NCBI RefSeq assembly: GCF_028198165.1
Contig: NZ_CP116339.1
Coordinates: 558,001-622,000, forward strand
Source of the DNA: Pseudoxanthomonas sp. JBR18
Lineage (GTDB): Bacteria; Pseudomonadota; Gammaproteobacteria; Xanthomonadales; Xanthomonadaceae
DNA length: 64,000 bases
Direction: 5' to 3'
Under the pieces are notes generated by a model. The model had not been told where the DNA came from. It did no database searches and saw only the letters and a program-made list of their open reading frames with translations. This document shows, in pieces, positions 1-6,791 of this stretch. The first letter of the stretch is position 1. Each line of letters begins with the position of its first letter. A program made the translations under genes and the position numbers.

Positions 1-162
1 GTGCTGGACCGCTTCGTGTTCACCACGCTCGATGAAGTGCGTCGCATGGCCGAGGACTGGCGCCATCGATACAACCACCAGCGACCACATCGGTCGCTCG
101 GCGGGTTGCCGCCCATGCGATTCGCAATGGCACAATCAACAACTACCTCTGCTTCTGAGTGA
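1..162 (+). pseudogene. IS3-family transposase (OrfB), C-terminal remnant
   Basis: The frame is open from the window edge and encodes 53 residues ending in a stop. It reads like the tail of an IS3-family DDE transposase: a VLDRF..LDEVRRMAEDWRHRYNHQRPH stretch (shown in parts) with the Y-N-x-x-R-P-H-x-S-L-G-G signature that follows the catalytic Glu. The catalytic D-D-E residues are not in the window, so the upstream part is either outside it or lost. It abuts a second, different IS3 tail, which suggests nested or decayed insertions. Whether the element is intact to the left cannot be judged here. Confidence 0.75.
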
Positions 163-455
163 CTCGAAGAAACGAGGACGCTTCAGAATGGGCCGAGCGC
201 AAAGGCATCGTCCTGGACTTCATCGAGCCCGGCCGGCCGATGCAGAACGGCTTCATCGAACGCTTCAACGGCAGCTTCCGCCGCGGCGTGCTGGACATGC
301 ACGTCTTCCGAAATCTCATCGAGGTACGCGAGCACGCCGAACGGTGGCTGGCCGACTACAACAACGAGATTCCCCACGACAGCCTCGACGGGCTCACCCC
401 CGTCGAATTCCGACTTCAGAACGACCCGGCAACCTCTAATTTAGCCTGGCACTGA
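159..455 (+). pseudogene. IS3-family transposase, second truncated C-terminal fragment
   Basis: This 98-residue frame contains the last part of a DDE integrase core: IEPGRPMQNGFIERFNGSFR, in which the Glu before RFNG is the probable third catalytic acid, followed by the ADYNNEIPHDSL tail. The N-terminal half (helix-turn-helix and the two catalytic Asp residues) is missing. The apparent GTG start overlaps the stop of the preceding fragment and is not a real start. Both fragments carry the homologous transposase tail yet differ in sequence, so they derive from two different IS3 elements. The encoded enzyme would be inactive. Confidence 0.8.
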
Positions 456-597
456 TTTACGGGGAGTCGACATACTCTGGCCTCGGCTCTCAATACTCCA
501 AGGCATGGTGCTTGTCTCCAGCAATGAGCGCCAAACGCGTCCACCATGTCTACGCGCGCTTGCCGCCGATGTTTCACGTCCTTACACACGGATGGCG

Positions 598-1056
598 CTA
601 CTCGTTTCTTCTCGAAGCGCGAAATGAATAACTCGACGGTTCCACCTTAAACAGAATATCCGAAAGCCGGGTTTCGAACGGGATGCGATCCTTCCGCAGG
701 CTAGAGCGCATGGCTCGACAGAGGTTTGCATAAGCAAGGACCTCCTGTTCCTTCTCTAACGTGCCGCCCTGAAGCCAAAAGCGCTCCAAGGCCTCCAACA
801 CCTCGGCATCGCCACACACACAGATCCTCGCTTTGGCGTCGTTTAGGACCCCAAGCTCAGTTAACTCATCTATCGTTCTTCCGATCCGGCGGGCAGCGAC
901 CAGATGCGAGGTTGCCCTGAGAAAGTCGCTGTAAGCATCTAAACGCATCCGCGCCCACTCATCGTTCCGACTTTTACGTTCGGCTAGCGAATGACCGACT
1001 GCGGCACCGATCAAGCCACCTATCAGCGACAGCAGCGCTCCGAATATTGCAGGCAT
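598..1056 (-). CDS. Small membrane-anchored protein of unknown function
   Basis: It encodes 152 residues. The first 22 form a glycine/alanine-rich hydrophobic segment (FGALLSLIGGLIGAAVG) that is probably a membrane anchor. The rest is a charged, mostly helical cytoplasmic or periplasmic domain ending in an Arg-rich tail. The ATG is preceded by AAGGATGAAAG, a good ribosome binding site, which supports a real gene. I do not recognise the family. It lies between the IS3 remnants and a hexamer tract in a patch that looks accessory. Confidence 0.6.
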   Translation of the reverse strand: MPAIFGALLSLIGGLIGAAVGHSLAERKSRNDEWARMRLDAYSDFLRATSHLVAARRIGRTIDELTELGVLNDAKARICVCGDAEVLEALERFWLQGGTLEKEQEVLAYANLCRAMRSSLRKDRIPFETRLSDILFKVEPSSYSFRASRRNE

Positions 1057-1108
1057 CTTTCATCCTTGATCCCAGCTATGAAGAAGCGATAGTAGCTCGC
1101 TTGCACAA

Positions 1109-1171
<63 letters not shown>

Positions 1172-1191
1172 CGGATCTTGATCTTCAGCAC

Positions 1192-1391
1192 CTTAAAGCG
1201 CGCCGAGCACCGGAGGATGGCGGGGCCGAAAAGGCGCCCTTGTCTGAGCGCAGCGAGTTTGGGCGCCGTGCCCCACCAGCCGAGGAGCGCGGGGGACCGA
1301 TGCGCAGCATCGGCGTGCGTCAGGCGCTTGCGGTTTTGGCTACTCTTGCCAAGACAAAAGTACCTCGTGCGCGTCTCGCGAAAGCTCTTGC
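1192..1391 (+). repeat. Dispersed structured repeat, copy 1
   Basis: It starts at TTAAAGCGCGCCGAGCACCG and ends at GCGAAAGCTCTTG. It is homologous over its whole length to 11085-11283 (same orientation) and 11378-11578 (opposite orientation). Shared blocks include GAGCGnAGCGAGTTTGGGCG and AGCGGTTTTG-like linkers. Hairpin arms are partly conserved, including CCGATGC-gca-GCATCGG near 1298-1314. This copy is the most degenerate of the three. It has no credible coding potential. Confidence 0.9.
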
Positions 1392-1483
1392 TTCGGCTCA
1401 GAGAGCCACAAAGTAAACTTGCCCCCGTTACTCTGGATACCTCAGGCTCTGGCTGCCATTCTCGCGCAACCACAGCACTTCAA

Positions 1484-2542
1484 TCAATCCTCTTTATTAG
1501 ATGTTCGCCTCTTTCGAAACTTAGGCGAATTTAGCGTTGAGGTGAAATTATTTGAATCTTCATCAACGTTGATGCCTGAATCCACGTACCCATTAGACTT
1601 CACAATAGAAATTGCATCCACGAGATCCCTCTTGGCCTCCGCACTATGCTCTAGGGTCATCCTAATATGATCCACGACACGCACTTCAAGCCCTTCCTTA
1701 GCGATTTTCTTTGAGAAGTCCTCAACCCCTTCACACTCAGAAACTAAATTTATAAACCTCGAGAGCCCGATATCAGCCTCTTTGTTGAAGTATTTAAACC
1801 AATTATTAGCGCGTATCAGCGCATTAATTCTCGCCCTTTTGAGGCGCCCTTCCTCAGAAGATATCAGAGCTTGAGAATTGTCAACCGTCTTCGACAACAC
1901 CGCCTCAAGGTAATTCTTCATCGTCTCGTTTATTTGAGACAACTGATTCACCTGCTCAGTGAGGGCGGTTAATTGTTGAGATTCCGATTGCCTAGCAAGC
2001 AAGTCACGAAATAAGCCAGCCCACTGATCTCTTAGCCAAGACTCGATGTCGTCATATCTTTCAAAAGTCTTGACCTGATTATTCCTCGGCTTCGCCAATA
2101 TCTCCTCAATCAGGCGAAATATATTGACCGAGTCCACGTGCGCATAGTTGATCGACTCCAGCCCCTTGTTGCGTTGATAGGTCAGATACTCAGCATACAC
2201 ACCGGACTCGATGAAAATATATATCGGAACATCACGCCTGGCCGCGGTCTCATACTCTGTTTTTGTAATGCTTTCGTAGCGCTCATAGAAACCCTTACTC
2301 CCTGCAGCATCAGCGCCAGACTCAGACCCGTATCTACCGCCGATAATCAAAACAAAAAGATCTGAACTCTCAGCCTCTCTGTAGCACGACTCATCTAAAG
2401 CGCGGTCATGCGCATACGCGATGTCGCCTTTCTCCGAAAGAATCGGCTCGTAACCAAGTGATTTTATAAAAACATCAAGCGAGGCCCGGACGTACTTAAG
2501 ATCAAAATATGTTGAGCTTACAAAAACCCTTGGCTTTGCCAT
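1484..2542 (-). CDS. DUF4062-domain protein, possible defence-related effector
   Basis: The protein has 352 residues. Residues 1-80 carry the DUF4062 signature: RVFVSSTYFDLKYVR, LGYEPILSE and SSDLFVLIIGGRYG. DUF4062 is commonly the N-terminal domain of STAND-type and other multidomain proteins, many of them in defence islands. Here no ATPase or protease domain follows. A Gln/Asn-rich probable coiled coil (about 180-235) and a helical C-terminus make up the rest. Base composition is clearly more AT-rich than any neighbour, and codons such as ATA, AGA and TTA are frequent, pointing to recent transfer. It lies beside IS remnants and repeats. A defence role is inferred only from the domain and setting. 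Confidence 0.75.
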   Translation of the reverse strand: MAKPRVFVSSTYFDLKYVRASLDVFIKSLGYEPILSEKGDIAYAHDRALDESCYREAESSDLFVLIIGGRYGSESGADAAGSKGFYERYESITKTEYETAARRDVPIYIFIESGVYAEYLTYQRNKGLESINYAHVDSVNIFRLIEEILAKPRNNQVKTFERYDDIESWLRDQWAGLFRDLLARQSESQQLTALTEQVNQLSQINETMKNYLEAVLSKTVDNSQALISSEEGRLKRARINALIRANNWFKYFNKEADIGLSRFINLVSECEGVEDFSKKIAKEGLEVRVVDHIRMTLEHSAEAKRDLVDAISIVKSNGYVDSGINVDEDSNNFTSTLNSPKFRKRRTSNKED

Positions 2543-2579
2543 TACCCCGCCCCGGTTATCTATTCAGGCAAAAATTAAC

Positions 2580-3386
2580 TCACCCGCACTTCGAATACCC
2601 ACAATTCAAACACGTCTGACACCCATCCATGATCACCATCGCCTTGGTGCTGCACTTGTGGCACATGCTGGCGCTGGGCGGGAAGCTGGCGCCGTCGCCG
2701 GTGACTTCCACGTCCTCGACGTGGTCGGCGGTGCTGGTGGGGATCGGCGCGGCGGCGGCCGGGGCGGCTACGACGTCAGTGTTTTTTTTTGAGCGGTCCT
2801 CGTACTGCTTGCGCTTTTCGGCTAGCAGGGCCTTCTGGTGCTCGGACATTTCCGGGTCGTGCAGCAGGCCGATGGACTTCATGTGTTCTTCCACAATCGC
2901 GCCCAGCTCGGCCACCAGGGAGGGCATGTACACGCCGCCGGCCTTGAAGTAGCCACCGCGCGGGTCGAACACGGCCTTCATCTCGTCCACCACGAAGGTT
3001 ACGTCACCGCCCTTGCGGAACACGGCCGACATGATGCGGGTCAGGGCGACGATCCACTGGAAGTGCTCCATCGACTTGGAGTTGATGAAGATCTCGAAGG
3101 GACGGCGGTGCTCGTGCTCGGTGCCGGCGTTGAGCACGATGTCGTTGATGGTCACGTAGAAGGCGTGCTCCACCATGGGCGACTTGATCTTGTAGGTGCT
3201 GCCGATCAGCACGTCCGGGCGCTCGATGCGCTCGTGCATCTGGATGACTTCGGCCACCGGCAGTTCGGCCTCGGCGCTGGCGCGGCTGACGGATGCGGCG
3301 GGCACGGCCGGAGCGGCGTCGCGCGCCTTGTCTTCCGGGGTGAGCACGCTGTAGCCCTTGATTTTCTTGTCGATCTTGACGGCCAT
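2580..3386 (-). CDS. nrdJb: Class II ribonucleotide reductase, C-terminal subunit NrdJb
   Basis: The 268-residue protein matches the separate C-terminal half of split B12-dependent ribonucleotide reductases. Features are a TSCPD-type domain (about 60-180) and a C-terminal cysteine cluster, CHKCS...CQTCLNCGYSKCG. Those cysteines are expected to bind Zn and/or act as the redox shuttle that re-reduces the active site of NrdJa. I chose the internal ATG at 3386 (MAVKIDKK) because the upstream extension is low-complexity and an AGGA-type site precedes this ATG. It lies downstream of nrdJa on the same strand, separated by a histone-like gene, and probably shares its transcript. Confidence 0.88.
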   Translation of the reverse strand: MAVKIDKKIKGYSVLTPEDKARDAAPAVPAASVSRASAEAELPVAEVIQMHERIERPDVLIGSTYKIKSPMVEHAFYVTINDIVLNAGTEHEHRRPFEIFINSKSMEHFQWIVALTRIMSAVFRKGGDVTFVVDEMKAVFDPRGGYFKAGGVYMPSLVAELGAIVEEHMKSIGLLHDPEMSEHQKALLAEKRKQYEDRSKKNTDVVAAPAAAAPIPTSTADHVEDVEVTGDGASFPPSASMCHKCSTKAMVIMDGCQTCLNCGYSKCG

Positions 3387-3499
3387 GGCCTTCGGTCCTG
3401 AATTGCGAATGTGGAATGCGGGAGGGACACCGCGCCGCGCCGGGCGCACCCGATGCGGCGTGGAAGGGCCCGCCGCGCGCGGCAGGCCCTGGGGGTGGA

Positions 3500-3994
3500 T
3501 CAGACGGTTTTCTTGGCCGTCTTCTTGGCGGGGGCCGGCTTGGCCGGGGCCTTTTTGGCCGGCGCAGGCTTGGCCGGGGCCTTCTTGACCGCCGGCTTGG
3601 CCACGGCCTGTGTCGCGGCGGCCTTCTTGACCGGGGCCTTGGCGACCTTGGCAGGAGCCTTCTTGGCCGGTACGCGCTTGGCGCCCACGCCCTTGGCCTT
3701 GAGGGCGGCGGCCTCGGCCTTGGCCGATGCGCTGGCGACGGTCAGCTTTTCCTTGGTGGTGGCCACGGTCTTCTTGACCGCCTTGGAAGCCTTGGCGGTG
3801 CGCTTGTTGACGGCCTTCTTGGCCAGGGCGAGCTTGTGGCTGACGGTCTTGCTGGCCTTGGCCGCGCGCTTGGCGAGCTTGTCGGCGGTCGCGCTGGCCG
3901 AGTCGGCCACGGTGGTGGCCAGTTCGGTGGTCTTGCCCTTTACGCTGCCGGCGGCGTCGGACAGCGTGGCGGTGATATCCGTTCCCTTGCTCAT
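3500..3994 (-). CDS. Histone H1-like Lys/Ala/Pro-rich DNA-binding protein
   Basis: The protein has 164 residues. Its N-terminal third is moderately charged, and its C-terminal half is built from KKAPAK, KPAPAKKAPAK and similar repeats, ending KKTAKKTV. This composition resembles bacterial histone H1-like proteins (AlgP/Hc1 type) that bind DNA non-specifically. The start is placed at MSKGTDITATL (3994) rather than 12 codons upstream because of the typical N-terminus. It is sandwiched between nrdJa and nrdJb on the same strand, so nucleotide synthesis and a DNA-packaging protein may be co-expressed. The repeat section is likely to vary in length between strains. Confidence 0.8.
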   Translation of the reverse strand: MSKGTDITATLSDAAGSVKGKTTELATTVADSASATADKLAKRAAKASKTVSHKLALAKKAVNKRTAKASKAVKKTVATTKEKLTVASASAKAEAAALKAKGVGAKRVPAKKAPAKVAKAPVKKAAATQAVAKPAVKKAPAKPAPAKKAPAKPAPAKKTAKKTV

Positions 3995-4115
3995 GTGCCC
4001 TCCAAAGGGCTGGAAGTTGATGACGACCACGATGCTAGTGCAGCGACAGTGAAGCGCGGGCGGTGCCCGCCCCGGCCCCAGCGCTGCGCGAGGGGCGGGA
4101 CACGAGGGACCTCAG

Positions 4116-4159
4116 AACTTGCCGTGACCCTTCTTAAAACTTGCCGTAATACCCTTCTT
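4116..4159. repeat. Near-tandem duplication of the nrdJa 3' end
   Basis: AACTTGCCGTGACCCTTCTT (4116-4135) is repeated, with two extra bases, as AACTTGCCGTAATACCCTTC..TT (4138-4159). The second copy is the terminal coding sequence of nrdJa (EGYYGKF-stop) and the first lies just past the stop. Read one frame over, the downstream copy would give GHGKF-stop. Confidence 0.85.
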
Positions 4160-6287
4160 TCAGCGCGTCGAACAGGTTGGCGGCGGTGTGCATCTCGCCG
4201 TCGTACTCGATCTGCTCGTTGCCCTTGACCTCCACGATGGAGCCGTCTTCCAGCTCGAAGCGGTAGGTGGTGTTTTCCAGGTCGGCTTCCTTGACCAGCA
4301 CGCCCTGGAAGGCGGCCGGGTTGAAGCGGAAGGTGGTGCAGCCCTTCAGGCCCTGCTGATAGGCGTAGCGGTAGATGTCCTTGAACGACTCGTAGGGGTA
4401 GTCGGTGGGGACGTTGGCGGTCTTGGAGATGGAGCTGTCCACCCACTTCTGCGCGGCGGCCTGGACGTCCACGTGTTCCTTGGGATGGATGTCGTCGGCG
4501 GCGATGAAGTAATCGGGTAGCTTGGCCTCAGCCTCCTCGGAGAACGGCATGGCCTTGGCGTTGATCAGCTCGCGGTAGGCCAGCAGCTCGAAGGAGAACA
4601 CGTCCACCTTCTCCTTGGACTTCTTGCCCTCGCGGATCACGTTGCGGCTGTAGTGATGGGCGAAGGAGGGCTCGATGCCGTTGGAGGCGTTGTTGGCCAG
4701 GCTCAGGGAGATGGTGCCGGTCGGGGCAATGGAGCTGTGGTGGGTGAAGCGCGCGCCGACATCGGCCAGCTCGTCCACCAGTTCCGGGGCCACGGTGGCA
4801 ATGCGCTGCATGTAGCGGCTGTACTTGGCGTGCAGCACCTTGCCTTCGATCTCCTGGCCGACCTTCCAGCCGTCCTGGGCCATCTCCGGGCGCTGGCGCA
4901 GCATGGCGGCGGTGACCTGGAAGCGCTCTTCCATGATCGGGGCGGCGCCCTTTTCCTTGGCCAGGGACAGGCCGGTTTCCCAGCCGGCCACGGCCATGTC
5001 GCGGGCGATCTGTTCGGTGAACTCGCACGACTCGGCGCTGCCGTACTTCATGCGCAGCATGGTCAGGGTGGAGCCCAGGCCGAGGAAACCCATGCCGTGG
5101 CGGCGCTTGCGCATGATCTCCTGGCGCTGCTGCTCCAGCGGCAGGCCGTTGACCTCCACCACGTTGTCGAGCATGCGGGTGAACACGCGCACGACTTCCT
5201 TGTATTCCTCCCAGTCGAAACGCGCCTGGTCGGTGAACGGGTCGCGCACGAAGCCGGTGAGGTTGATCGAGCCCAGCAGGCAGGCGCCGTACGGCGGCAG
5301 CGGCTGCTCGCCGCAGGGGTTGGTGGCGCGGATGTTCTCGCACCACCAGTTGTTGTTCATCTCGTTGACCTTGTCGATCAGGATGAAGCCCGGCTCGGCG
5401 TAGTCGTAGGTGGAGACCATGATCATGTCCCACAGGTGGCGGGCGCGGATCTGCCCGTACACCTTGCAGGCCACCAGGCCGTCGTCGCGGGTGACGTAGG
5501 TCTCGGCGTTGGGCCACTCGCGCCAGACCACCTGCTCGGCGCTGGTCAGGTCGATGTCGGCCTCTTCCTTCTTGTTGACCGGGAACACCAGCGGCCAGTC
5601 GGTGTCGTTTTCCACGGCCTGCATGAAGCCATCGGTGATCAGCAGCGAGAGGTTGAACTGGCGCAGGCGCCCGTCCTCGCGCTTGGCGCGGATGAAGTCC
5701 TTCACGTCCGGGTGGGACACATCGAAGGTGCCCATCTGCGCGCCGCGACGGCCACCGGCGCTGGACACGGTGAAGCACATCTTGTCGAAGATATCCATGA
5801 AGGACATCGGGCCGGAGGTGTAGGCGCCGGCGCCGGCGACGAAGGCGCCCTTGGGCCGCAGGGTGGAGAACTCGTAGCCGATGCCGCAGCCGGCCTTCAG
5901 CGTGAGGCCGGCCTCGTGGACCTTCTCCAGGATGCCGTCCATCGAGTCGGTGATGGTGCCCGACACGGTGCAGTTGATGGTGCTGGTGGCCGGCTTGTGC
6001 TCCAGCGCGCCGGCGTTGGAGGTGATGCGGCCGGCGGGGATGGCGCCGCGGCGCAGCGCCCACAGGAAGCGCTCGTACCAGTAGGTGCGCTTTTCGACCG
6101 TGGGCTCGGCATCGGCCAGGGCGCGGGCCACGCGCTGGTAGGTGCCGTCGATGTCGGCATCGATGGCCACGCCGGCCTTGCTCTTCAGGCGGTACTTCTT
6201 GTCCCAGATGTCCTGGGACGCGGGCTGCATCGGGATGACGCGGGCCGCGTGTTCTTTCTTGACCGCCTCAAGGCGCACCGTGCTCAT
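4134..6287 (-). CDS. nrdJa: Adenosylcobalamin-dependent (class II) ribonucleotide reductase, catalytic subunit NrdJa
   Basis: The 717-residue protein reduces ribonucleotides to deoxyribonucleotides using adenosylcobalamin, independent of oxygen. Visible family features are the first active-site Cys in STINCTVSG (C106), the glycine-rich SSAGGRRGAQMG segment, the thiyl/catalytic NPCGEQPLPPYG motif (C325, E327), and the PTGTISL loop near the C-terminus. The protein stops at EGYYGKF; the Cys-rich tail is supplied by separate nrdJb. The ATG at 6287 overlaps the stop of a possible 62-codon upstream frame by ATGA. A sigma-70-type promoter lies about 285 bp upstream, giving a long leader. No typical B12-riboswitch core was recognised in that leader. 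Confidence 0.93.
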   Translation of the reverse strand: MSTVRLEAVKKEHAARVIPMQPASQDIWDKKYRLKSKAGVAIDADIDGTYQRVARALADAEPTVEKRTYWYERFLWALRRGAIPAGRITSNAGALEHKPATSTINCTVSGTITDSMDGILEKVHEAGLTLKAGCGIGYEFSTLRPKGAFVAGAGAYTSGPMSFMDIFDKMCFTVSSAGGRRGAQMGTFDVSHPDVKDFIRAKREDGRLRQFNLSLLITDGFMQAVENDTDWPLVFPVNKKEEADIDLTSAEQVVWREWPNAETYVTRDDGLVACKVYGQIRARHLWDMIMVSTYDYAEPGFILIDKVNEMNNNWWCENIRATNPCGEQPLPPYGACLLGSINLTGFVRDPFTDQARFDWEEYKEVVRVFTRMLDNVVEVNGLPLEQQRQEIMRKRRHGMGFLGLGSTLTMLRMKYGSAESCEFTEQIARDMAVAGWETGLSLAKEKGAAPIMEERFQVTAAMLRQRPEMAQDGWKVGQEIEGKVLHAKYSRYMQRIATVAPELVDELADVGARFTHHSSIAPTGTISLSLANNASNGIEPSFAHHYSRNVIREGKKSKEKVDVFSFELLAYRELINAKAMPFSEEAEAKLPDYFIAADDIHPKEHVDVQAAAQKWVDSSISKTANVPTDYPYESFKDIYRYAYQQGLKGCTTFRFNPAAFQGVLVKEADLENTTYRFELEDGSIVEVKGNEQIEYDGEMHTAANLFDALKEGYYGKF

Positions 6288-6472
6288 GGGTTGGAGCTCT
6301 CCCTAGTGAAAATGATGCCGCCGCGCGTGGGACGCACGGGAGGCGTGTTGATGGTGGTGCCGGGGCGTGGACCGCGGCTGCAGGGCGGCGTGCCGTGCCT
6401 CAGGGGCGGGCATGTGCAGGTGATGTCGATTGTGTTGGCGGGCTGGAATCCCGCGACCACCACCTGCTGCAT
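6284..6472 (-). CDS. Possible small upstream ORF coupled to nrdJa
   Basis: A 62-codon frame starts with ATG at 6472, preceded by GGGGAG at good spacing. Its TGA overlaps the nrdJa ATG in the ATGA arrangement typical of translational coupling. The product (MQQVVVAGFQPANTIDITCT...) has several Cys and Pro residues and resembles nothing I know. The frame lies wholly within the probable nrdJa leader transcript. It could be a regulatory ORF, a small protein or chance in GC-rich DNA. Confidence 0.35.
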   Translation of the reverse strand: MQQVVVAGFQPANTIDITCTCPPLRHGTPPCSRGPRPGTTINTPPVRPTRGGIIFTRESSNP

Positions 6473-6494
6473 GCGCCGTCTCCCCTGTGGCGCT

Positions 6495-6560
6495 GGGGTT
6501 CCCAAGCAAAACCCTACCGCTTGGGGCCGTCACGCGACCCCTTCGCTACATCTTGGGGCC
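6495..6560 (-). promoter_or_regulatory. Candidate structured leader element of nrdJa
   Basis: Within the probable 5' untranslated region, the plus strand shows CTTGGGGCC twice (6520-6528, 6552-6560) and one complementary GGTTCCCAAG stretch (6497-6506). The CCCAAG arm can pair with either CTTGGG copy, so two mutually exclusive hairpins are possible. This is the layout expected of a leader switch, but no ligand class was recognised. Confidence 0.4.
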
Positions 6561-6571
6561 GCAGGCCGAGG

Positions 6572-6600
6572 AAGTTAGCCCTGCCACGGGGGCGTGTCAA
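6572..6600 (-). promoter_or_regulatory. Sigma-70-type promoter for nrdJa
   Basis: Read on the minus strand, a perfect TTGACA (6600-6595) is followed by 17 bp and TAACTT (6577-6572), the best -35/-10 pair in the 6.29-6.79 kb gap. Transcription would begin near 6565. Apart from this promoter, the leader and a small CCCC-cgaaa-GGGG hairpin near 6650, I see nothing else in the gap. Confidence 0.6.
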
Positions 6601-6791
6601 CCGCGAAAAAGCCGTTCTGCGTGGAACCGTCAAAACCCGGTTCCATGACCCCCGAAAGGGGTGGGATCGGGCGTTTTCATTGAGGATTTAAGGGCTGGAC
6701 ATCACACTCGTTCAGGTTCGCCCATGCGGCGGTGCGCCATGGGCGGGCCACGATGCGGCGCCTTCGACTCCATCCACTTCCAAGCCACGCC

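Noticed and set aside
3500..4228. Gly/Ala/Leu-rich plus-strand frames opposite the histone-like gene
   Set aside because: They are shadows of the Lys/Ala/Pro codon repeats and have no start signal or recognisable domain.
6288..6571. Cobalamin riboswitch upstream of the B12-dependent reductase
   Set aside because: Neither the conserved B12 box nor the GGTG/CCCGC core could be found on the expected strand. The leader is reported only as an unassigned structure.
4653..6578. Plus-strand open frame of 641 codons opposite nrdJa
   Set aside because: It is antisense to a strongly conserved enzyme, has His/Gly/Ala-rich low-complexity composition, and shows no motif.
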